Notes under the pieces: generated by a model
Seen by the model: the letters and a program-made list of their open reading frames with translations, nothing else
The model's database searches: none
What the model was told of the DNA's origin: nothing
From: Candidatus Poseidoniaceae archaeon
Lineage (GTDB): Archaea; Thermoplasmatota; Poseidoniia; Poseidoniales; Poseidoniaceae
Assembly: GCA_022452125.1 (NCBI GenBank)
Contig: JAKURJ010000024.1
Coordinates: 1-16,153, forward strand
DNA length: 16,153 nucleotides
Reading direction: 5' to 3'
Shown here: in pieces, positions 7,211 to 13,862 of the stretch
Position numbering within the stretch: the first letter of the stretch is position 1
Layout of the letters: the number at the start of each line of letters is the position of its first letter
Position numbers and translations under genes: made by a program

Positions 7211-8533
7211 ATGGCGAGTGAGAGGTTCTGGGATGAGCCTATTGAAACCGGGTCTGTTCCTGATTCTGGGGGTGTGTTCGATTGTATCTTCGTTGTTGGC
7301 GGACGAGGTGGCTCTGCTGCTGCTTCATACCTCGCCATGGAAGGAAAAAAGGTGCTACTTATCGAAAAGGGAGTTTGGCCGCGCGACAAAATCTGTGGTG
7401 ATGCAGTTGGGGGTAAGTCGCTAGGTCACGTCCAGGCATTAGGAGTCAAGGCTACGTTAGAGTCGACCCCTCACTTCCGCGTAACCGGTATTGTATTTTC
7501 ATCGCCTAATGGAAGTGAGGTTACAGTCCCATTACCTGAAGAAGATGTTGAAAAAATGGAGGCGGGGTATTCTTTGCCGCGTCAACAATTCGATTGGCTT
7601 CTATTCCACAGGGCGACAGAGTTGGTTTTAGAAAGTGGAGGTTCTGTCATTCAGGGAGCTTCAGTCACCCAAGTGTTCGACGATAATGGTAAAATTTCGG
7701 GTGTTGAAATTGGTATTGGTGGAAAGAGGGGTGAGAAGCGAACTTACTCGGCTCCTTGGACAATCGGTGCTGGAGGATATCAATGCCCAGTTGCTCGAAA
7801 AATAGTCAAAGAAATGGCTGGAGAAGAATTGGTTGACAGAATGCACTATTGCGGCGGATACCGAGAATATTGGGACGGCGTAAAGGGGTGTGAAGGAAAT
7901 GCAGGTAATATCGAGATTCACTTTGTAGATACCGTAGTTCCAGGATATTTCTGGTTATTTCCTCTTGGAGGTGGCAAGGTCAATGTCGGCATAGGTATGG
8001 TCATGGGGCTGCTGGACAAGCAAAAGAAGAAGCTCAAGTCATTGCAAGCAGATGTTATTGCCAATCATCCATTATTCAAAGATAGATTCGCGGATGCAAA
8101 ATTGATTGAGGGTACTAGTAAAGGCTGGCAATTGCCATTCGGTAGCCCAAGAAAGGGTGAGTCGAATCAGCCCCGCCGCGCTTATGCGCCTGGTGCATTG
8201 CTCGTAGGAGATGCTGCAAGCCTAGTTGACCCGTTCTCTGGAGAAGGTGTTGGTAATGCATTGGTTAGTGGAGAGATGGCGGCGCGTCACGTAATGGAAA
8301 ACAAAGGTGGCCCGGAATACCAAGAAGAGTTGTGGGCTGCTTTGGGGCCTGAGTTAACGAACTCATTCAAGATGCAGAAAATGAGTCGCCGTAAATGGTT
8401 GCTCAATTGGTTTGTAGGTAAAGCTAGCAGGAAGCCAGTTATCCAAGAGATGATGACTGAAATGATTGCAAGTAAGGAAGCCCAGGAAAATTTGCATTCC
8501 AAGTGGTTCTTGGTCAAAACTCTACTATTCTGA
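7211..8533 (+). CDS. geranylgeranyl reductase family FAD-dependent oxidoreductase
   Basis: Flavoprotein of the geranylgeranyl reductase/digeranylgeranylglycerophospholipid reductase family, which saturates isoprenoid chains of archaeal lipids at the membrane. The 440-residue product has an N-terminal FAD-binding Rossmann fold (about 24-55, with VGGRGGS and LLIEKG), the PRDKICGDAVGG segment corresponding to the family's Cys-Gly motif, the substrate-cavity signature GYFWLFP followed by NVGIG, and the second FAD motif LVGDAASLVDPFSGEGVGNAL. The first glycine of the usual GxGxxG is Val (Val29). ATG 7211 was chosen; the in-frame TTG at 7184 would add nine residues. A HAD phosphatase starts 6 nt after the stop, so the genes are probably an operon. 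It could also act on quinones or carotenoid-like isoprenoids; related family members do. Confidence 0.87.
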   Translation: MASERFWDEPIETGSVPDSGGVFDCIFVVGGRGGSAAASYLAMEGKKVLLIEKGVWPRDKICGDAVGGKSLGHVQALGVKATLESTPHFRVTGIVFSSPNGSEVTVPLPEEDVEKMEAGYSLPRQQFDWLLFHRATELVLESGGSVIQGASVTQVFDDNGKISGVEIGIGGKRGEKRTYSAPWTIGAGGYQCPVARKIVKEMAGEELVDRMHYCGGYREYWDGVKGCEGNAGNIEIHFVDTVVPGYFWLFPLGGGKVNVGIGMVMGLLDKQKKKLKSLQADVIANHPLFKDRFADAKLIEGTSKGWQLPFGSPRKGESNQPRRAYAPGALLVGDAASLVDPFSGEGVGNALVSGEMAARHVMENKGGPEYQEELWAALGPELTNSFKMQKMSRRKWLLNWFVGKASRKPVIQEMMTEMIASKEAQENLHSKWFLVKTLLF

Positions 8534-8539
8534 TGTGAT

Positions 8540-9319
8540 ATGATGGATGCGAAATTGGAAGGTGTCAAAGCGGTATTTCTGGACCTTGATGGAACAATAT
8601 ACCTCGGTGGCAACCTAATTTCAGGTGCTCTAGAATTTTTATCAAGATGTGAAGAACAAGGAGTTCAAAGGTACTTCTTGTCGAACAATTCTTCTAGATC
8701 TGTAGACCAATATGTTGCTAAGTTGCACAAGATGAACATACCTTGTACACCTGAAGATGTCTTGCTTTCTACACATGATTTGCTGGCTTGGTTGCAAAAA
8801 GAAGGGGTTACAAAAACTTGGGCAATCGCAACTCAAGGTATGTGCCAAATGATGGAAGATATTGGGGTCTCTACTAGAGATAATGACCCTGAGTATGTAG
8901 TTCTAGGTTACGATACTGAGATTGATTATGAGAAAATATCGACTGCTTCAATCCACATGCACCGAGGAGTTCCTCTTGTAGCAAGCCACCCCGACATGGT
9001 CTGCCCTTCACCAGACGGAGGTTTGCCTGACGTAGGTGCATATCTTGCGATGTTGAAAGTTACTACAGGGAAGGACCCTGTCCATATCACTGGAAAGCCA
9101 AACCCTGGAATGATAATGCATAAGATTGAGGAATTGGGTCTCAATGCTTCAGAATGTGCAATGGTCGGAGATAGATTGTACACTGACATGGAAATGGCAA
9201 TACAAGCCGGTTGTGTCTCTGTGCTAGTGTTGTCTGGCGAAGCTACAATGAAAGATTTAGAAGAGTCTGGTAAGGAAGTTAGTGTAGTGGTCAATTCTGT
9301 TGATGCGCTACTGAGGTGA
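8540..9319 (+). CDS. HAD superfamily subfamily IIA phosphatase (NagD-like)
   Basis: Cytoplasmic phosphatase of the NagD/4-nitrophenylphosphatase/phosphoglycolate phosphatase group, 259 residues (normal length). All four HAD motifs are visible: DLDGTIY with nucleophile Asp15 and acid/base Asp17, SNNSS (48-52), Lys186 in GKPNP, and the metal-binding GDRLYTD (210-216). The C2-type cap lies between motifs II and III. The product opens with tandem Met codons at 8540 and 8543; no Shine-Dalgarno is seen, and translation may be coupled to the flavoprotein gene ending 6 nt upstream. The physiological substrate is unknown; the lipid-reductase neighbour raises the possibility of an isoprenoid or glycerol phosphate substrate, but this is speculation. 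Confidence 0.92.
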   Translation: MMDAKLEGVKAVFLDLDGTIYLGGNLISGALEFLSRCEEQGVQRYFLSNNSSRSVDQYVAKLHKMNIPCTPEDVLLSTHDLLAWLQKEGVTKTWAIATQGMCQMMEDIGVSTRDNDPEYVVLGYDTEIDYEKISTASIHMHRGVPLVASHPDMVCPSPDGGLPDVGAYLAMLKVTTGKDPVHITGKPNPGMIMHKIEELGLNASECAMVGDRLYTDMEMAIQAGCVSVLVLSGEATMKDLEESGKEVSVVVNSVDALLR

Positions 9320-9323
9320 GAAT

Positions 9324-10145
9324 TTGGGTAGACTTGGAGAGTTTTTCTCGAGACGTATGAAGTTCGACCCTGAAGGACACGTAGTATCAGGAAGACTTGC
9401 TGAATTTCGATTGATGAAATTGACTCGTGCTGTTGCAGGAGATGCGCTCGTACTTGAGGGAATTAGAATCCCGGACCCCGAAGAAGGAGGTAGAAGAGAA
9501 ATCGACATGGTGATAGCAACGAAGGATGAGATCCTATTCGTTGAACAGAAGCACTGGTCAGGTTCATTTACAATAACGAGTGAAGGTCGGTTTTTCCAGC
9601 GAAGAAAGAATGGTGGAACGCTAATGCACAAGGATATTGTGGCTTGGACATGCAGAAAGGGTGACCTGTTATGCGACTTGCATGAGTCGCGGACCGATTC
9701 TTCTGCGCCTCCGAGTAAAGTCGTCTTAGTATTCTCAAACAAAAACCTAGAATGGGATCCACTACCAGATGAAGTTCCTGCAGAAGCTTACGATGAAATG
9801 GGTTTCATCAACATGGTTGAAAACATGAATAAGAGTGCCCCAGATGAATTGTTAAAAGAGACACTGCTAGGATTTGGAACCTGGGATACGATTCACCTGA
9901 ATGGAGGTAAAACGTTACATGGAGACATTCTCGAATATCAATTTGAAAAGAAGGATTGCTCGATTAAACACTCAGGAATCCTGGGTTTGATTACTGGACC
10001 TAAGAGTTCTCTGACCACAGGGCAAGTTGTAACAGATCAATCCGGACCATTAGTAGCGGTTGTTGGAGAGGATGATGCTCGAATTATTCCATTCGCTCAT
10101 ATCTCGAAAATTGAATTTAGCAACCCTCGGTCAGAATGGGGTTAA
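9324..10145 (+). CDS. NERD domain (nuclease-related) protein
   Basis: 273-residue protein with an N-terminal NERD domain, a PD-(D/E)xK-like nuclease fold found in many bacterial and archaeal DNA-processing proteins. The core is visible: a glycine/glutamate helix (GRLAEF, Glu27), then EID (59-61), a hydrophobic strand and EQKHWSGSF (Glu74, Lys76), equivalent to the usual EID...ExKxWxG signature. After about residue 150 the sequence is not recognised; it ends in a strand-rich region with a repeated VVAV/IPF pattern. TTG 9324 is preferred because GAGGTGA lies four bases upstream; ATG 9357 would remove 11 residues but keep the domain. It starts 4 nt after the HAD stop, so it is probably the last gene of the flavoprotein-HAD-NERD operon. 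Nuclease activity and substrate are inferred from fold only. Confidence 0.82.
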   Translation: MGRLGEFFSRRMKFDPEGHVVSGRLAEFRLMKLTRAVAGDALVLEGIRIPDPEEGGRREIDMVIATKDEILFVEQKHWSGSFTITSEGRFFQRRKNGGTLMHKDIVAWTCRKGDLLCDLHESRTDSSAPPSKVVLVFSNKNLEWDPLPDEVPAEAYDEMGFINMVENMNKSAPDELLKETLLGFGTWDTIHLNGGKTLHGDILEYQFEKKDCSIKHSGILGLITGPKSSLTTGQVVTDQSGPLVAVVGEDDARIIPFAHISKIEFSNPRSEWG

Positions 10146-10205
10146 CCCAAATTCGAAGTGCTGCGGGCTTGTTTATGCAAGTCTATTTCTATGCACTTCG
10201 GGTTT
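10144..10205. terminator. long imperfect hairpin between convergent genes, possible bidirectional terminator
   Basis: The 58-bp gap between the convergent NERD and EF-hand genes folds on itself. CGAAGTGC at 10154-10161 pairs perfectly with GCACTTCG at 10193-10200, and AACC at 10144-10147 can extend the stem with GGTT at 10201-10204 across a bulge. The loop contains a smaller CTTG...CAAG hairpin (10168-10181) and a TCTATTTCT stretch. It spans both stop codons. Function as terminator or as a structured RNA is inferred. Confidence 0.4.
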
Positions 10206-10455
10206 AAGATAATGCATTTCGCAATTCCATGACGTCTATTCGGTTGTCTCCATTGGTGTCAAACGCTGCAATGATCATTGAAATCTGGTCCGGAGTTAAC
10301 GCTTCTCCAACTAATTTTTTGACTCCTTTGTAAAATTCTGGGCCGTTAATTGTCCCATCGCCATCGGCATCCATTTCTGCAAATAGCTCCTCTACAGACT
10401 TCCCTGCGTCATTCATTACATTCTTCAATTTCTCGAGTGCACTGTTCTTGGCCAT
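10204..10455 (-). CDS. small two-EF-hand calcium-binding protein
   Basis: 83-residue soluble protein with two canonical EF-hand loops. Loop 1 runs Asp29 to Glu40 (DADGDGTINGPE), loop 2 Asp66 to Glu77 (DTNGDNRIDVME). Both have acidic or Asn side chains at positions 1, 3, 5 and 9 and Glu at 12, so both should bind calcium. Flanking helices are visible (VEELFAEM, EFYKGVKKLVG, PDQISMIIAAF, VMELRNAL). The longer reading frame up to 10644 has no EF-related sequence and enters the divergent semiSWEET gene, so the ATG at 10455 is taken. There is no signal peptide or membrane anchor, so it is probably cytoplasmic. It is convergent with the NERD gene. Role could be calcium buffering or sensing; the partner is unknown. 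Confidence 0.85.
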   Translation of the reverse strand: MAKNSALEKLKNVMNDAGKSVEELFAEMDADGDGTINGPEFYKGVKKLVGEALTPDQISMIIAAFDTNGDNRIDVMELRNALS

Positions 10456-10470
10456 AGCCTTTGCACAACT

Positions 10471-10534
10471 AAACAGGGCAAAACTGTTTCCAAAAACTCG
10501 CAAATTGAAAGTTTCAAACGCAACTGGCAACCAG
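10471..10534. promoter_or_regulatory. cluster of inverted repeats in the EF-hand/semiSWEET divergent promoter
   Basis: The 87-bp gap holds three inverted repeats: AAACAG-7 nt-CTGTTT (10471-10489), TTGAAA-G-TTTCAA (10505-10517) and CTGG-CAA-CCAG (10524-10534). None of the surrounding sequence looks like a strong TATA element. These could be binding sites for a dimeric regulator acting on both genes; the repeats are seen, the function is inferred. Confidence 0.35.
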
Positions 10535-10542
10535 CCCGCGAC

Positions 10543-10821
10543 ATGGCTGAGATGTGGATCGAAGCGATTGGGCTGTTCGCCGGCGTTCTCGGCATCATTG
10601 CATGGATTCCTCAGATTCGTGAGGTTTGGGTTAACAAACGACACGAAGGTATCTCTCTTGCAACCTTCAGTGTAGTAACAATAGCTCTTGGACTTTGGTT
10701 ACTATACGGCATTCTGATCGAGTCTGTTTCGATGATTATTGCAAATGTAATGACGTTGAGCGTCATATTTGCTGTAATCTTAGGCGTTGTGCGCCTTCGA
10801 AAGGCAGAGTCGAATCAGTAA
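10543..10821 (+). CDS. semiSWEET (MtN3/PQ-loop) small transporter
   Basis: 92-residue, three-helix membrane protein of the semiSWEET/PQ-loop family; such proteins work as homodimers and move sugars or other small solutes. Helix 1 (about 5-22) ends in the diagnostic WIPQIREVW (Pro23-Gln24), followed by the basic loop NKRHEGISL that is typical of the family. Helix 2 (about 42-60) contains LGLWLLYGILIE, and helix 3 (about 62-83) contains IIANVMTLSV. Length and order match bacterial semiSWEETs. ATG 10543 is first; ATG 10552 would remove three residues. It diverges from the EF-hand gene and its last 7 bases overlap the end of the convergent glutamine synthetase gene. Substrate not readable. Confidence 0.9.
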   Translation: MAEMWIEAIGLFAGVLGIIAWIPQIREVWVNKRHEGISLATFSVVTIALGLWLLYGILIESVSMIIANVMTLSVIFAVILGVVRLRKAESNQ

Positions 10822-11816
10822 GCTGACTTGGTCGTCGTTATGATCGCTGCAGCAATCTTGTATGGGTCACCATTAGATGCTGGTCGTCGGTCTTCCAATC
10901 TACCAATCCATCCATCTTCCTTTGTTGTAACAGGGATCCTGATTGATGCTCCACGATCTGATACTCCGAATGAGAACTCGTGGATAGATTGTGTTTCATG
11001 AAGTCCGGTCAAACGCTGATCGTTATATGCGCCATAAACAGAAATGTGTTTCTCGATGTTCTTTCCGAACGCTTCACAAATCTTTGTCATCAGCTCTTCT
11101 CCGCCTTCTTCTCTCATCCTGGTGTCAGAGAAGTTAGCGTGCATTCCACTACCGTTCCAGTCGGTTGCTCCAAGTGGCTTAGGATGCCATTCGATGTGCA
11201 GCCCGTATTTCTCTGCGTTGCGCTCAGCTAAATAGCGGGAAACCCAGATTTGGTCGCCTGCGTCCTTTGCGCCCTTTGCGAAAATTTGGTACTCCCATTG
11301 ACCGCAAGCCACCTCGGCGTTAATTCCTTCAACGTTCAATCCTGCTTCTAAGCACTGGTCTAGGTGGTCTTCAATGCAATCTCTGCCGTATGCGTTCTTC
11401 GCACCTACAGAGCAATAGAACTGCCCTTGAGGAGTTTGGTCGCGAGGGAATCCGAAAGGTAGGTTTGTCTCAGGATCCCATAGGAAGTATTCCTGTTCGA
11501 ATCCAAACCAAAAGTCATCATCATCTTCTTCGATTGTTGCGCGTCCGTTTGTTACGTGTGGTGTTCCGTCAGGGTTCATTACCTCGCACATTACCAAATA
11601 TCCTGAGTTTCGGTCAGGGTCTGGATAAATTGCAACTGGCTTCAATACGCAATCTGATGAACTGCCATCGGCCTGGTTTGTTGATGACCCGTCGAAATTC
11701 CATAGAGGGCACTCTTCAATAGTGCCTCCGAAGTCTTTCCTTACCATTGTCTTGCTTCTCATGCTCTGTGTTGGCTCTTTTCCATCAAGCCAGATATACT
11801 CTAGTTTTGCCCACAT
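10815..11816 (-). CDS. glnA: glutamine synthetase, eukaryotic-type GSII
   Basis: ATP-dependent synthesis of glutamine from glutamate and ammonium in the cytoplasm. The 333-residue protein is of the GSII type (eukaryotic enzymes are about 350-370), not the GSI type of about 440-470 residues usual in archaea. GSII signatures run in order: EYIWLDG near the N-terminus, WNFDGSSTNQADGSSSD (Asp42 region), FGFEQEY with Glu107 and Glu109, INAEVACGQWEYQI (metal-ligand Glu168, Glu175), DWNGSGMHANFS (His226), RLTGLHET, ASIRIP and EDRRP near the C-terminus. No key residue appears lost. ATG 11816 is used; a TTG at 11825 lies nine bases upstream. A strong TATA element is centred 34 bp upstream and no Shine-Dalgarno is seen, so the leader is short. 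It has no adjacent GlnK-type regulator in this window. Confidence 0.95.
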   Translation of the reverse strand: MWAKLEYIWLDGKEPTQSMRSKTMVRKDFGGTIEECPLWNFDGSSTNQADGSSSDCVLKPVAIYPDPDRNSGYLVMCEVMNPDGTPHVTNGRATIEEDDDDFWFGFEQEYFLWDPETNLPFGFPRDQTPQGQFYCSVGAKNAYGRDCIEDHLDQCLEAGLNVEGINAEVACGQWEYQIFAKGAKDAGDQIWVSRYLAERNAEKYGLHIEWHPKPLGATDWNGSGMHANFSDTRMREEGGEELMTKICEAFGKNIEKHISVYGAYNDQRLTGLHETQSIHEFSFGVSDRGASIRIPVTTKEDGWIGRLEDRRPASNGDPYKIAAAIITTTKSAY

Positions 11817-11844
11817 GGGTATCAAAACGCCCGTTATGAGTACG

Positions 11845-11855
11845 GTATATTATAC
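11845..11855 (-). promoter_or_regulatory. TATA element of the glutamine synthetase promoter
   Basis: The minus-strand GTATAATATAC is the most AT-rich and TATA-like element in the gap and lies 29-39 bases upstream of the glnA ATG at 11816. With archaeal TATA-to-start distances of about 25-27 bp, transcription would begin near 11825, giving a leader of under ten bases, consistent with the missing Shine-Dalgarno. A second AT-rich stretch (TATATAT near 11905-11912) is further upstream. Confidence 0.55.
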
Positions 11856-11968
11856 AATCGCTCATTTTTTACTTGTTTTTTTGTGCTTTTTATCTATTCT
11901 TTCAGATATATATTGGATATTTGCTCAGTTTAGGGTGTTGATTTGACGCGTTTGGGTGTGCAAATGCT

Positions 11969-12017
11969 CGCGCTATTCGCGCGTAAATGAAAATTTGAAC
12001 ATCTGAAAGATTTTCAG
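11969..12017 (-). terminator. two hairpins after the lipoprotein hydrolase gene, candidate terminator
   Basis: A perfect 6-3-6 inverted repeat (CTGAAA-GAT-TTTCAG on the plus strand, 12003-12017) overlaps the hydrolase stop codon. It is followed downstream on the minus strand by AT-rich sequence and by a GC-rich hairpin CGCGC-5 nt-GCGCG (11969-11983). This 197-bp gap (11817-12013) otherwise holds only the glnA promoter; I see no gene in it. Terminator function is inferred from position. Confidence 0.35.
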
Positions 12018-13807
12018 TTGTTAGCTGCTTCTTCGCTTTGCGGAGTGACGAAAACTGTGCTACCATCGCGCTCGATTTGTGGGAAAGCAAAAGTCCCACC
12101 ATTCACAGAGACCGGGCACGAATTACCGCAAGCAGGCGCAAGATAGTCCTCGCCGGTTTCAGTAAGTACGAGTTTTATTCCATGCCCTGCGGGCAATATA
12201 ACGTCCATTCCTTGGAATTCCATCAGCATCACAAGGTTTTGTCCAGGGAATACTGTTTGTGGCTCGTAGCCGCCAGCGTGGTACCGTATATCCATTGTTG
12301 CGTGACCCAGTCTTAGCCCTGTTTCAGCATCCTGTAGTTCTGCGAAAATCTGGCCGCCATCAAATGATGCTGTTACATCCAAATGTAATGTCGGCAGGCC
12401 TGCAATATGCATATCTTGTTCGAATCCATCACAGGTAATTGTTACTGATTGTGTTCCTCCACCAATTACTGAAACTCCACCTACATTGCTGCCTTGCTGA
12501 TCGCAGGACGCTATGTCGATTGATTCCCAAGTTGCATCTTGGGGTGGCCACAACTCTTCTATTCTCCATTGGCCGTCGTTTCTCTGGATTTGTGCATGGT
12601 TATCCGGTTTTGGCCCTACTCCTTTGAGATAATACTCGAACCATTCAAACAAATCTTGCCCCCAGTCCCAACGAGTCATGTTGTGAATTGCTTCGCCTCC
12701 GTAACCTGATTCTTGGTTGTTGTGCTTTGTCCACTGGTCGGGATAATTGTGCTCCCATTGACCTAACATCCCTCGAACATCATAGCCTGCTGCTGAATAA
12801 TCAAGATACCAGTTAACGCCGATTGGTCCGCCGAATACTTGGTGGGGGTCTACATTCCAATCCTGCATTCCTTGAATCCAATAAATTGACCCGTTCCAAT
12901 TTTGAAACGCTTTGTCAATGTGGCTTCTTTCATTGTAGTAATTCTCCATATAGGGGTCTAATTCACCCATACCATAGGTCACAGGGCCTGCAAAAATTCC
13001 CTCGACTATATCGGGACAAATGTTGTCTAAATCGTCACCATTGTAATCTACAGTGCTGCCGAAATAATTCATGTGCATGACCTGGCTTCTGGCTTCTGCA
13101 CTACCGTTTTTGTATAGCAAGGGGTGAAGTGCAGTGGTCCCGGAAATTGGAACAATTGTTTTCAGATGCTCGCTAGCGAGAGCTGCTGCTTCCCATTGTG
13201 TCGCCCCTTCGTATGATTTACCATACAGTCCTACATTTCCATTCGACCAGTTTTGCTGACCTAGCCATTCTACGGCGTGGTGAATGCCAAGCCCTTCTCC
13301 TGCTCCACGATAGTCAAAGCAGCCGCTGGATTCCTCAGTTCCAAATACTGAAACCTGTGCTAGCGCATATCCGTGCGGGACGAAATTGTCGAAAATGAAT
13401 TCTCCTCGTCCTGCAGCAACAACATTCGTTGCTCCAGATTCTGAGCCTGGTTGCCCGTAAGAATAGTATGGGCTAATGATTGCAATTACAGGGACTTTTT
13501 CCCCATCCAATGTATTCGAAGGTAACCAATACGATAGGTGTACATTAGAGGTCGGCGGACCTGTTTCCCAAATATCTGAAGTGTCCACCTCGATCATTGC
13601 TTCTTGGACATCGAGGGCGGAGTACGGCCCTTGTTCGAGAACCATTGCATAGGTTCCGTTCCATTCCCAGTCGAGATACTGCCGGTCTGAAATATCAGGA
13701 TAATATGTATCCATTACCTTGTTTTCGATTATTTCTTCATCGCCAAAACAGCCTGCCAATGGTCCGATTAGGACCAGCGCGCACAGGAAGATGGCAATCC
13801 GCATCAT
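12014..13807 (-). CDS. CocE/NonD (X-Pro dipeptidyl-peptidase S15-like) serine hydrolase lipoprotein
   Basis: Exported alpha/beta hydrolase of the CocE/X-Pro dipeptidyl-peptidase (S15) family; it probably cleaves peptides or ester substrates outside the cell membrane. The 597-residue product begins with a signal peptide whose lipobox LAGC places the lipid-modified Cys at residue 20, followed by an acidic linker. The catalytic nucleophile is in GKSYEG (Ser198), the acid in GMQDWNVDPHQ (Asp316) and the base in GQWEHNYP (His353), all in the expected order. The last ~170 residues (from about 430) look like the family's C-terminal beta-rich jelly-roll domain. The tandem ATGs at 13807/13804 fit the signal peptide; a longer frame to 13897 would run into the divergent SDR gene. 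A perfect palindrome abuts the start codon. Peptidase versus esterase is undecided. Confidence 0.9.
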   Translation of the reverse strand: MMRIAIFLCALVLIGPLAGCFGDEEIIENKVMDTYYPDISDRQYLDWEWNGTYAMVLEQGPYSALDVQEAMIEVDTSDIWETGPPTSNVHLSYWLPSNTLDGEKVPVIAIISPYYSYGQPGSESGATNVVAAGRGEFIFDNFVPHGYALAQVSVFGTEESSGCFDYRGAGEGLGIHHAVEWLGQQNWSNGNVGLYGKSYEGATQWEAAALASEHLKTIVPISGTTALHPLLYKNGSAEARSQVMHMNYFGSTVDYNGDDLDNICPDIVEGIFAGPVTYGMGELDPYMENYYNERSHIDKAFQNWNGSIYWIQGMQDWNVDPHQVFGGPIGVNWYLDYSAAGYDVRGMLGQWEHNYPDQWTKHNNQESGYGGEAIHNMTRWDWGQDLFEWFEYYLKGVGPKPDNHAQIQRNDGQWRIEELWPPQDATWESIDIASCDQQGSNVGGVSVIGGGTQSVTITCDGFEQDMHIAGLPTLHLDVTASFDGGQIFAELQDAETGLRLGHATMDIRYHAGGYEPQTVFPGQNLVMLMEFQGMDVILPAGHGIKLVLTETGEDYLAPACGNSCPVSVNGGTFAFPQIERDGSTVFVTPQSEEAANN

Positions 13808-13824
13808 TGGGTGCGTAGCACCCA
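13808..13824. promoter_or_regulatory. 17-bp perfect inverted repeat abutting the hydrolase start codon
   Basis: TGGGTGC-GTA-GCACCCA is a perfect 7-3-7 inverted repeat occupying the first 17 bases of the 55-bp gap between the hydrolase (minus, start 13807) and the SDR gene (plus, start 13863). It immediately precedes the hydrolase ATG, so it could be an operator for either gene or a hairpin at the 5' end of the hydrolase mRNA. Function is inferred. Confidence 0.4.
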
Positions 13825-13862
13825 TGCGGCAAGAAGATGACCCTGTTGTGTATGCGAGGTTC

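Noticed and set aside
9308..9742. 144-aa minus-strand ORF opposite the NERD gene
   Set aside because: Antisense to a recognisable domain, with no family features.
10456..10644. Upstream extension of the EF-hand gene
   Set aside because: The extra 63 residues lack EF-hand features and overlap the divergent semiSWEET coding region.
12003..12017. 6-3-6 inverted repeat as a third copy of a common operator
   Set aside because: It shares only the geometry, not the sequence, with the repeats at 5686 and 13808. About four such repeats are expected by chance in a window this size, and its position at a stop codon suits a terminator better.
13719..13862. Upstream extension of the SDR gene
   Set aside because: Overlaps the signal-peptide region of the divergent lipoprotein; the Rossmann fold starts at the ATG at 13863, which has its own GAGG site.
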